From: Bdellovibrionales bacterium
Lineage (GTDB): Bacteria > Bdellovibrionota > UBA1018
NCBI GenBank assembly: GCA_016786465.1
Contig: JAEUWC010000003.1
Location: 124,001-188,000 of the forward strand
Direction of reading: 5' to 3'
DNA: 64,000 bases
A program made the translations under genes and the position numbers. The notes beneath the pieces are model-generated. The model was not told where the DNA came from and did not search any database. It saw nothing but the letters and a program-made list of their open reading frames with translations. Of the stretch, positions 57,825-64,000 are shown piece by piece (the stretch's first letter is position 1; each line of letters starts with the position of its first letter).

Positions 57825-58139
57825 ATGTCAAAAAGCCGTGCAGAAAAAGAACTCGAAGATTTCGATCTCGTTTTTTCTGCACTTTCCCACGAGGCGCGTA
57901 GACACGTCCTAGTTGTGCTTTTGGGAAGGAATGGCCGAATGACAGCTGGGCAAATCGTTCAGCGATTTCACTGCAGTTGGCCGACAATGACTCGGCATCT
58001 TTCGGTTTTGGAAGAAGCTGGGTTGATCCGGGTCGAAAAGTTGGGGCGTGAACGACACTATGTACTGAACCGCACCAGGCTTTTGGAAGTCACTGGCGGC
58101 TGGCTAAGCTGGTTCAAAGAAGGAGACACTGATGAGTAA
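57825..58139 (+). CDS. ArsR/SmtB-family transcriptional regulator
   Basis: A 104-residue winged-helix repressor: SALSHEARRHVLVVLLGRNGRMTAGQIVQRFHCSWPTMTRHLSVLEEAGLIRVEKLGRERHYVL (read in parts) is the classical ArsR HTH and wing. The SWPTMTRHL helix is the recognition helix. No metal-binding CxC is present; this SdpR-like type often senses other signals. It overlaps the next gene by 8 nt and carries a likely operator in its own promoter. Confidence 0.88.
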   Translation: MSKSRAEKELEDFDLVFSALSHEARRHVLVVLLGRNGRMTAGQIVQRFHCSWPTMTRHLSVLEEAGLIRVEKLGRERHYVLNRTRLLEVTGGWLSWFKEGDTDE

Positions 58140-58455
58140 GCCCGAAATGGTGATTGCAATGTATCGTCCGAAGGAAGGCAAGCAGGCCGAGCTTGAAGCG
58201 TTGGTTAAAAAGCATTTTCCAACTTTGAAGCAATACGGACTGTCGACCCATAAAGAATCTTTCATCGGTCGATCTTCAGACGGAACGATTCTAGAAATTT
58301 TTGAATGGGTGAATCAGGCGGCTGCTGAAAAAGCGCATGATCATCCCGCCGTTGCCAAGATTTGGGAAGCCATGGCCATGGTCTGCGACTTTACTACGCT
58401 TTCCCAGATTCCCGAATCCTCGAAAAGGTTTCCTCACTTTTCAAGCGTGTTTTAG
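58132..58455 (+). CDS. Small ABM/dimeric alpha-beta-barrel-like protein
   Basis: A 107-residue protein: VIAMYRPKEGKQAELEALVKKHFPTL and ILEIFEWVNQAAAEKAHDHPAVAKIWEAMAMVCDF give the ferredoxin-like dimeric barrel pattern of ABM-type monooxygenases and related proteins. It is encoded in overlap with the ArsR regulator, suggesting it is the regulated target. Its stop abuts the convergent DCC gene stop (TAGCTA). Confidence 0.7.
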   Translation: MSKPEMVIAMYRPKEGKQAELEALVKKHFPTLKQYGLSTHKESFIGRSSDGTILEIFEWVNQAAAEKAHDHPAVAKIWEAMAMVCDFTTLSQIPESSKRFPHFSSVF

Positions 58456-58869
58456 CTAGGGAATAAACCGACTTCGAACTTCGGGCGAAGGGACTAAGCA
58501 AGTTTCGTTTTTTCCAAATACCCGATAACGGTTCTTTGCCACGGTCCGATAAATCAGGTTTAGCGGGAAAACGGGAAGCAGGCTAGCAATCCATCCCAAA
58601 GCCCCAAAGAATCCGCCCAAGGTCTTTAGAATTTGAATCACGGCTTCCGCGCGATCGGTCAGACGCCCACCGCTGTAAAACAGGATGCTGTCATTAAAGT
58701 CCCGTCTTGCCTGGATGCCTAACGTTTTTGCGAATTCTCCTTGAAGCGCTGAATACCGAAGCTTGTTTTTGCGGTCGATTCGAATCAGGAAATGAACCGT
58801 TCCGTTGCAAAGAACGCAAACATCATCAAAGAAGACGACATTCTGTTGGGCTTCTCTTTTAATCGTCAT
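58456..58869 (-). CDS. DCC-family (DUF393) thiol-disulfide oxidoreductase-like protein
   Basis: A 137-residue DCC-family protein: VVFFDDVCVLCNGTVHFLIRID contains the DxxCxxC signature after which the family is named; ALQGEFAKTLG and GGRLTDRAEAVIQILKTLGG match the rest. Predicted thioredoxin-like fold with one or two hydrophobic segments (IASLLPVFPLNLIY). Substrate unknown. Its stop codon lies inside a recurring AGCTAGGGAAT string. Confidence 0.85.
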   Translation of the reverse strand: MTIKREAQQNVVFFDDVCVLCNGTVHFLIRIDRKNKLRYSALQGEFAKTLGIQARRDFNDSILFYSGGRLTDRAEAVIQILKTLGGFFGALGWIASLLPVFPLNLIYRTVAKNRYRVFGKNETCLVPSPEVRSRFIP

Positions 58870-58957
58870 CTAGGAAAGTGTCCGTTCTATCGAAGTCGCC
58901 AGATCCAGAAACCAGGTTTGGCTGAAATCCAAGCTGATGCCCAGACTCATTCGACCA

Positions 58958-59593
58958 TCAATCCATCGGATCCAGTTCAACGATATTGATCCGGTCGACC
59001 ATTCTGGCGTTCGTGTTTTCCGAATCAAAGAATTCGATTAGCTTGACGCCTTTGGGAACTGAAATCTTGGATCCGACACTGGGGGATAGGTCATTAGGAT
59101 CTGGATCACCTGAATTCCAAACTCGAAAATTCAATTTCTTAAATTCGACTTTCCGATCGGGCAGAACAGCGACCATCTTCCAATCGCCATCATTATTGAT
59201 TAATTCGACGTTCAATTCGCGATAGGAACTTGCACCGAACATCGATTTTTCGCGCATGATCTTGACTTGAAGTTCGCCGCCCTTCAGTGAATCTAACTTG
59301 TGGTCGTCGCGATTTGCGATCAGCGTCGTCGCCGCTTCCTTTAGCGCCTTCTTGATGACGATTCCGTTTTTTAGGTCCGAAACTGCAAAATCCAGTTTCT
59401 GAAACTTGGGATTCATCGGGCTGTAATAATGAAGCCCATGGATCTGTCCGCTTTGCGAATCCATTTCAGCATCCAGCTGATAAATAATTTCCGGGTGGTC
59501 GTCGACCGAAACCCAAAGCAGGGTTTTGGTCGCTGTATCGGCGCTAGCTGAAGCGATCGTTGCCCAAAAAACCAATAGGGATCGAAAAAGCAT
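58958..59593 (-). CDS. Exported protein, unknown function
   Basis: A 211-residue secreted protein (signal peptide MLFRSLLVFWATIASASA). The mature part is beta-rich and charged (TLLWVSVDDHPEIIYQLDAEM, GGELQVKIMREKSMF, KKLNFRVWNSGDPDPND), without Cys or a recognised motif. A strong promoter lies 6 nt upstream of the ATG and no ribosome site exists, so the mRNA is predicted to be leaderless. Confidence 0.62.
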   Translation of the reverse strand: MLFRSLLVFWATIASASADTATKTLLWVSVDDHPEIIYQLDAEMDSQSGQIHGLHYYSPMNPKFQKLDFAVSDLKNGIVIKKALKEAATTLIANRDDHKLDSLKGGELQVKIMREKSMFGASSYRELNVELINNDGDWKMVAVLPDRKVEFKKLNFRVWNSGDPDPNDLSPSVGSKISVPKGVKLIEFFDSENTNARMVDRINIVELDPMD

Positions 59594-59599
59594 GTCTGG

Positions 59600-59628
59600 T
59601 TTATAGATTGATTGATTAATTTGGTCAA
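59600..59628 (-). promoter_or_regulatory. Near-consensus promoter giving a leaderless transcript
   Basis: Minus-strand TTGACC (59623-59628), 17-nt spacer, TATAAA (59600-59605): 5/6 and 5/6 with ideal spacing, and exactly 6 nt between TATAAA and ATG 59593. Transcription should start at the A of the ATG or 1 nt away. Confidence 0.65.
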
Positions 59629-59753
59629 GTATTGTGTTGATCCATAAAGGTGTTTAATTTCAATAGGTTAATTGTCTTATTTTTTTGTCAAATGGCGTGT
59701 ATGTTCTAGGCATCCAAAAATACCAAAGTTCACGAGGCTCAAAAGGGGGTTCA

Positions 59754-60398
59754 ATGAAAGTTGCAGTTCTAGGTTCAGGCACGGTGGGTGAAGTTTTAGC
59801 AGATGGCTTCTTGAAGCATGGCTATGAAGTCATGCGAGGATCCAGGGATGTTGCAAAACTTTCCGAATGGAAGTCCAAAGCGGGTTCAAAAGCCAAAGTG
59901 GGAACTTTCAGTGATGCTGCTCGGTTTGGTGAAGTTTTAGTTCTTGCAGTCAAAGGCAGTGCTGCTGAATCGGCGATTCGCTTGGCTGGAATTGAAAATC
60001 TAGAAGGAAAAACGATTCTGGATGCGACGAATCCGATCGCGGATCTTCCGCCGGTAAACGGCGTCCTGCAGTTCTTTACCGACTTGAATCAGTCGCTGAT
60101 GGAAAAGCTGCAGTTGCTGGCACCTAAGGCAAACTTTGTGAAGGCCTTTTCGTGCGTCGGAAATGCATTCATGGTGAATCCTTCGTTTCCTGGCGGCAAG
60201 CCCACGATGTTCATTTGCGGAAACAACGCGAAAGCAAAAGCCAGAACGGCAGAAATCCTAGGCCAGTTCGGTTGGGAATCCGAAGATTTCGGAATGGTCG
60301 AAGCGGCGCGCGCGATCGAACCGCTTTGTATGCTTTGGTGCATTCCTGGGCTGACCCAAAACCAGTGGACGCACGCGTTTAAGCTTCTGAAAATGTAG
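59754..60398 (+). CDS. NADP-binding reductase, F420-dependent NADP reductase-like
   Basis: A 214-residue Rossmann protein: VAVLGSGTVGEVLADGFLKHGYEVMRGSRD gives the NADP loop, VLVLAVKG and ILDATNPIADLPP match NPD4105-like/F420-NADP-oxidoreductase-type domains, and KAFSCVGNAFMVNPSF resembles the same family. It is also distantly related to 6-phosphogluconate and IMP-type reductases, so the substrate is uncertain. AAGGGGG precedes ATG 59754. A structured region with a 9-bp stem follows the stop. Confidence 0.78.
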   Translation: MKVAVLGSGTVGEVLADGFLKHGYEVMRGSRDVAKLSEWKSKAGSKAKVGTFSDAARFGEVLVLAVKGSAAESAIRLAGIENLEGKTILDATNPIADLPPVNGVLQFFTDLNQSLMEKLQLLAPKANFVKAFSCVGNAFMVNPSFPGGKPTMFICGNNAKAKARTAEILGQFGWESEDFGMVEAARAIEPLCMLWCIPGLTQNQWTHAFKLLKM

Positions 60399-60407
60399 CA
60401 CTTTGGC

Positions 60408-60469
60408 GTGAGCCATTAAGTCTCACGATCCGGCGACCCCACGAGACAAATCAGCTCGGAGGTCGCCGG
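60408..60469 (+). terminator. Two stem-loops between the reductase gene and ccoI
   Basis: GTGAG (60408-60412) with CTCAC (60422-60426), then CCGGCGACC (60430-60438) with GGTCGCCGG (60461-60469), a perfect 9-bp stem whose loop contains CGAG/CTCG (60442-60445/60455-60458). Only a short T-rich run (TTCTGCATTTT) follows. Terminator of the upstream gene or part of the cco leader. A third small hairpin (AGTGC/GCACT, 60506-60519) lies just before the ccoI start. Confidence 0.45.
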
Positions 60470-60525
60470 TTCTGCATTTTATGCGGTGCTGAGGCCGGTA
60501 CACGAAGTGCAATGGCACTGATGTA

Positions 60526-62859
60526 ATGGAATCAGCCTTGAGGATCCCGGTACTTGAAACCGGGCGGAAGTCTTGTCTGCATTGTCAGACTGAATATTCC
60601 GCGCAATCGAATTCACTTTTCTGCTGCAAAGGTTGCGAAACCGTCCACTTCCTTTTGAAGGGGCGGGGGTTGGATCAGAAGCCCAAGGCCATCCAGGAAG
60701 ATCTTTCTTATCTGGATGATTCTGAATTCGTCCAAAGTTACGCCACCCACGAAAGTCGGGAAATGCTTTTCTACCTTGAAGGGGTCCACTGCGCGGCCTG
60801 CGTCTGGCTAACGGAAAAGCTTCCGGATTTCTGCCCTGGCGTTGAATTCCTTCAATTGAATCTGGCATCCGGGGTGGCGCGGGTTCGCCTGTATGAAAGT
60901 GGAAGCTTTGCGCAGGCGGCGCGTGAAATCGCGCGTTTAGGTTATCGCCCATTTCCGGTGAAGCAGGGCCAGTCGGATGAACTTCGCAAAAAAGAAGACC
61001 GAAAACTTCTGATCCAGCTGGGTGTAGCCGGAATGCTTTCGGGAAACATCATGCTTTTGGCAGTCGCACTTTATGCGGGCGCCAGCGGCGCCTTGGCTGA
61101 ACTTTTCAAGTGGTCAAGCTTCATTCTTTTTCTTCCGGTACTTTTCTATAGCGCAGTTCCTTTTTTCAAAAGCGCATGGGCTTCGCTTCGGGTGAAGCAG
61201 GTGTCCATCGATGTACCCATCGTTTTCGGATTGGCGGTAGGAACGGCGGTCAGCATCGTGAACTTGTTCATGGGTTCAGATCAGATCTATTTTGATTCTT
61301 TGTCGACCTTGGTCTTTCTTCTGCTTTCGACACGGTACTTGCTAAAAAAGGTGAATCAACACGCTTTAAACAGCAGCGAATGGGCGCACTTTTTAGCCCC
61401 TGCAAAAGCTAAAAGATTCATCGGCCATTCGTCAAAAACAGAAACTGTTTCCGTCAATCTGCTTCGCCCAAACGACCTGATTCAAGTGCTGCCGGGTGAA
61501 TGTTTTCCGGTGGATGGCGTTGTGGTTCAAGGTGAAGGTGCGGTGAACTGTTCACTTCTGACTGGCGAATCGGCGTTGGTGGCTGCATCACCGGGAACAG
61601 CCGTCAATGCAGGAACCTGGAATCAGCATTCACCTTTGATTGTTCGGGTTGTTGCTTCGGGCCCGAAAACCCGGTTGAATCGGATTCTGGCTTCGGTCGA
61701 ATCCAGTTTGCGAAGCCGGGCCCCAATTGTGGCGTACGTCGATCGCGTGGGCCAAGCGTTCGTCGTCGCCGTTTTGGCCTTGGCGGTTCTTGGCTTTTTT
61801 ATTGGGCTTTTCGTCAGTGGCGTACAGGAAGGGTTTCAGCGCGCACTTGCGATTGCGATTGTGGTTTGTCCTTGTACCTTTGCATTGGCAACCCCATTGG
61901 CCATCAGCCTTTCCATCGGACGGGCGGCGAAGGCAGGAATCCTGGTCAAAGGCGCAGATGTTCTTGAAAGACTGAGCCAAGTGCGCACCGTTTTTTTCGA
62001 CAAGACGGGGACGTTAACCGTTGGCGAACTTCGCGTTTCGCATTGGGATCAATTCAGCGACGGTGCAGCCGAAGCGCTGATGGCACTAGAAATTCGTTCC
62101 GCGCATCCGATTGCGCGGGCCGTCCAACGCTACTTTCAAGGTCGATTCGAATGGCTTCCCGAAGTCGAAGATTTTCGTGAACAACCGGGAAAGGGTGTTT
62201 CCGGAACGATTCGCGGTGATCGGTTTGAAGTGCGAAGTCACCCTTCTTTGGATCAAACGGTATCGACACGCGTGGGCTTATTCAAGAACGGCGTGATCGT
62301 CGGCGCGATGACTTTTTCAGACGTTCTGCGTGAAGATTCAAAATCATCGGTCGATCAGCTCAAGGCCATGGGCCTTCACGTCGGAATTCTTTCGGGCGAT
62401 GCCGGCGGCCCGGTTCAGGATGTTTCTGGTCAGTTGGGAATCCAGCCTGGCAATTCGTTTTCAGCGCTTTCGCCTGAACAAAAGGCCGAAGTCGTGAAGG
62501 GTAGCCCGTTTACGCTGATGGTCGGTGACGGTGCAAATGATGCAGTGGCCTTGGCTCAGGCTCACGCAAGCGTCGCGGTTCAAGGTGGAATGGAAATGAG
62601 CCTTCGAGTCGCAAGCGTCTATAGCAGTCAGTCTGGGGTTCGATCGATTCCGGCTTTGCTGGTTTTGGCTCAAGAAACCCTGCGGGTCATTCGCAGGAAT
62701 CTGGTTTTTGCCGTGGTCTACAACTTGGTTGGGATCGCTGTTGCCTTAAGCGGACGCCTGGATCCTTTGTTTGCAGCAGTTTTGATGCCTTTAAGCGCGT
62801 TGACGGTTTTTCTGTCGACGATGGCGGGCACAGGAAAATTAAGGAGGGCTTTTCGGTGA
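60526..62859 (+). CDS. ccoI: Copper-transporting P1B-type ATPase for cbb3 oxidase assembly (CcoI/FixI)
   Basis: A 777-residue P-type ATPase supplying copper to the cbb3 oxidase. N-terminal Cys-rich metal-binding segment (Cys17/Cys20, CCKGC at 33-37), HMA-like GVHCAACVW (Cys89/Cys92), eight membrane helices, TGES, the ion-site CPC (VVCPCTFALATP), phosphorylation loop DKTGTLT and GDGANDAVAL. Gene order ccoI-ccoS-ccoN confirms the role. ATG 60526 has no ribosome site; TTG 60538, 10 nt after TGTAAT, is an alternative start. It overlaps ccoS by GTGA. Confidence 0.93.
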   Translation: MESALRIPVLETGRKSCLHCQTEYSAQSNSLFCCKGCETVHFLLKGRGLDQKPKAIQEDLSYLDDSEFVQSYATHESREMLFYLEGVHCAACVWLTEKLPDFCPGVEFLQLNLASGVARVRLYESGSFAQAAREIARLGYRPFPVKQGQSDELRKKEDRKLLIQLGVAGMLSGNIMLLAVALYAGASGALAELFKWSSFILFLPVLFYSAVPFFKSAWASLRVKQVSIDVPIVFGLAVGTAVSIVNLFMGSDQIYFDSLSTLVFLLLSTRYLLKKVNQHALNSSEWAHFLAPAKAKRFIGHSSKTETVSVNLLRPNDLIQVLPGECFPVDGVVVQGEGAVNCSLLTGESALVAASPGTAVNAGTWNQHSPLIVRVVASGPKTRLNRILASVESSLRSRAPIVAYVDRVGQAFVVAVLALAVLGFFIGLFVSGVQEGFQRALAIAIVVCPCTFALATPLAISLSIGRAAKAGILVKGADVLERLSQVRTVFFDKTGTLTVGELRVSHWDQFSDGAAEALMALEIRSAHPIARAVQRYFQGRFEWLPEVEDFREQPGKGVSGTIRGDRFEVRSHPSLDQTVSTRVGLFKNGVIVGAMTFSDVLREDSKSSVDQLKAMGLHVGILSGDAGGPVQDVSGQLGIQPGNSFSALSPEQKAEVVKGSPFTLMVGDGANDAVALAQAHASVAVQGGMEMSLRVASVYSSQSGVRSIPALLVLAQETLRVIRRNLVFAVVYNLVGIAVALSGRLDPLFAAVLMPLSALTVFLSTMAGTGKLRRAFR

Positions 62860-63032
62860 GCATCTTGTTTCTTTTGCTGCCAGTCGCCCTGCTTTTAGGT
62901 TTTGGATTCTTGTTCGCTTTTATTTGGGGAGCGTCCGGCGGTCAGTTTGATGACCTCGAAACGCCTGCCCATCGTGTGCTTTTGCCGGATTCAACCGAAG
63001 AATTTAAAACAGGAGAGAAACGTCATGTCTGA
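62856..63032 (+). CDS. ccoS: Cbb3-type oxidase assembly protein CcoS
   Basis: A 58-residue single-span membrane protein from GTG 62856: hydrophobic core ILFLLLPVALLLGFGFLFAF, then WGASGGQFDDLETPAHRVL, which is the CcoS signature (FDDLE). Needed for cofactor insertion into cbb3 oxidase. It overlaps ccoI by 4 nt and ccoN by 8 nt, giving tight coupling. AAGGAGGG precedes the GTG. Confidence 0.93.
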   Translation: MSILFLLLPVALLLGFGFLFAFIWGASGGQFDDLETPAHRVLLPDSTEEFKTGEKRHV

Positions 63033-64000
63033 AACGTCCGTGGCAAGAAAAGAAACCTATTCTTACGATGATGATATCGTAAAAATGTTTTTGATAGCGA
63101 CCTTGGTCTTTGGGGCCGTCGCGCTACTGCTGGGGGTTTTTATCGCCCTTCAGTTGGCGAACTGGAAGCTGAATCTGGGATTACAGTGGACCACTTTCGG
63201 ACGCTTGCGGCCGTTGCACACGAACGCCGCCATTTTCGCTTTTGCCGGTAACGGAATCTTTGCGGGGATTTACTATTCAAGCCAGCGTCTGCTTCGGACG
63301 CGAATGTATTCGGATCTTTTAAGCCGAATTCACTTCTGGGGTTGGCAGGCCATTATCGCGGCAGCGGCAATCACTTTGCCGCTTGGGTTAACGGTCGGAA
63401 AAGAATACGCCGAACTGGAATGGCCAATCGCATGGGTCATCAATATCGTTTGGGTGATCTTTGGATTCAATTTCTTTAAGACCCTTCAGATCCGTCGCGA
63501 ACGGCACATGTACGTCGCCATTTGGTTTTATATCGGAACGATCGTCACAGTGGCGCTTCTACACGTTTTGAATACAATTCAGATTCCGGTTAGCTTCTGG
63601 AAAAGCTATCCAGTGTATTCAGGGGTTCAAGACGCGTTGGTTCAGTGGTGGTACGGTCACAACGCTGTCGCGTTCGTGCTGACAACCCCGTTCTTGGGCT
63701 TGATGTACTACTTCCTGCCCAAAGCCGCTGACAAGCCAGTTTACAGCTATCGGCTATCGATTGTTCACTTCTGGTCATTGGTTTTCATCTACATTTGGGC
63801 GGGTCCTCACCACCTTCTTTACACGGCTTTGCCTGACTGGGCGCAGACCTTGGGCATGGTGTTTAGCGTGATGCTGATTGCTCCAAGCTGGGGCGGGATG
63901 ATCAATGGTCTTCTGACTTTGCGGGGTGCTTGGGATCGGGTTCGTCAGGAACCGGTTCTTAAGTTTTTCGTCGCCGGTCTGACTTTCTACGGAATGGCCA
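63025..64000 (+). CDS. ccoN: Cytochrome c oxidase cbb3-type subunit I (CcoN), 5' part
   Basis: Starts at ATG 63025 (AGGAGAGAAA upstream) and runs off the window after about 325 codons. Catalytic haem-copper subunit of the high-affinity cbb3 oxidase, spanning the inner membrane. Visible landmarks: RLRPLHTNAAIFAFAGN with the low-spin haem His region, QWWYGHNAVAFVLTT with the CuB/Tyr-His helix, and AGPHHLLYTALPDWAQTLG with the double-His CuB ligands. A charged ~25-residue N-terminus precedes the first helix. CcoO and CcoP presumably follow outside the window. Confidence 0.95.
   Translation, partial: MSETSVARKETYSYDDDIVKMFLIATLVFGAVALLLGVFIALQLANWKLNLGLQWTTFGRLRPLHTNAAIFAFAGNGIFAGIYYSSQRLLRTRMYSDLLSRIHFWGWQAIIAAAAITLPLGLTVGKEYAELEWPIAWVINIVWVIFGFNFFKTLQIRRERHMYVAIWFYIGTIVTVALLHVLNTIQIPVSFWKSYPVYSGVQDALVQWWYGHNAVAFVLTTPFLGLMYYFLPKAADKPVYSYRLSIVHFWSLVFIYIWAGPHHLLYTALPDWAQTLGMVFSVMLIAPSWGGMINGLLTLRGAWDRVRQEPVLKFFVAGLTFYGMA

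Noticed and set aside
1-64000. Prophage, insertion sequence or defence island
   Set aside because: No transposase, integrase, phage structural gene or restriction/CRISPR gene was found; gene content is chromosomal core with envelope accessories.

Overview
The window is dense, about 52 % G+C by eye, with no transposase, integrase, CRISPR array or rRNA operon. The gene content is that of a Gram-negative heterotroph with a cbb3-type oxidase: SecG, outer-membrane barrels, lipoproteins, PrfC, RNase D, CyaY, BolA and Grx4. The mix of envelope hydrolases, a beta-trefoil M23 peptidase, an FG-GAP lipoprotein, a gap-pgk-tpiA operon and many TTG/GTG starts resembles Bdellovibrionota/Oligoflexia. That assignment is inference from gene content only.

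Layout. 1-9.9 kb: threonine aldolase, secG, then a same-strand run of envelope genes (serine hydrolase, C45 Ntn hydrolase, two proteins with barrel-like C-termini, one of them an M48 protease lipoprotein, and an outer-membrane barrel). 9.9-13.1 kb: gap-pgk-tpiA, Pgk having a charged N-terminal extension. 13.2-21.4 kb: small secreted proteins, a beta-trefoil/M23 peptidase, a PolX with an eroded polymerase site and a 14-repeat FG-GAP lipoprotein. 21.4-24.5 kb: bolA-grx4 followed by an ABC importer. 24.5-26.6 kb: ahpC-ahpD divergent from oxyR, with an OxyR-like site between them. 26.6-35.9 kb: ppx with a tiny basic protein, Slt, Nudix, a DksA-like protein without a zinc finger, three tandem hairpins, prfC, DUF1460. 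35.9-43.8 kb: S9 peptidase, a possible kinase-fold exported protein, a peptide-binding protein, an exonuclease-DinG helicase. 44-53.9 kb: mainly DNA/RNA and redox housekeeping (RNase D, UDG-like, YchJ, CyaY, RlmM-like, glutaredoxin), an acyl-CoA dehydrogenase and a ketopantoate reductase. 53.9-54.3 kb: tRNA-Glu and a structured intergenic stretch. 54.3-60.4 kb: small regulators and membrane or secreted proteins. 60.5-64 kb: ccoI-ccoS-ccoN, cut by the window edge.

Two features recur. First, several genes with no Shine-Dalgarno carry a -10-like hexamer exactly 6 nt before the ATG, some with a good -35 at 17 nt, which predicts leaderless mRNAs. Second, convergent genes often overlap at their stops, three pairs sharing one 4-bp palindrome (CTAG, CTAG, TTAA). 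No single unmistakable new defence or biosynthetic system was found. The most promising leads are the leaderless-promoter pattern, the envelope hydrolase/barrel run at 2.3-9.9 kb, the tandem hairpins at 33.1 kb, the structured region after tRNA-Glu, and several proteins with degenerate or added domains.
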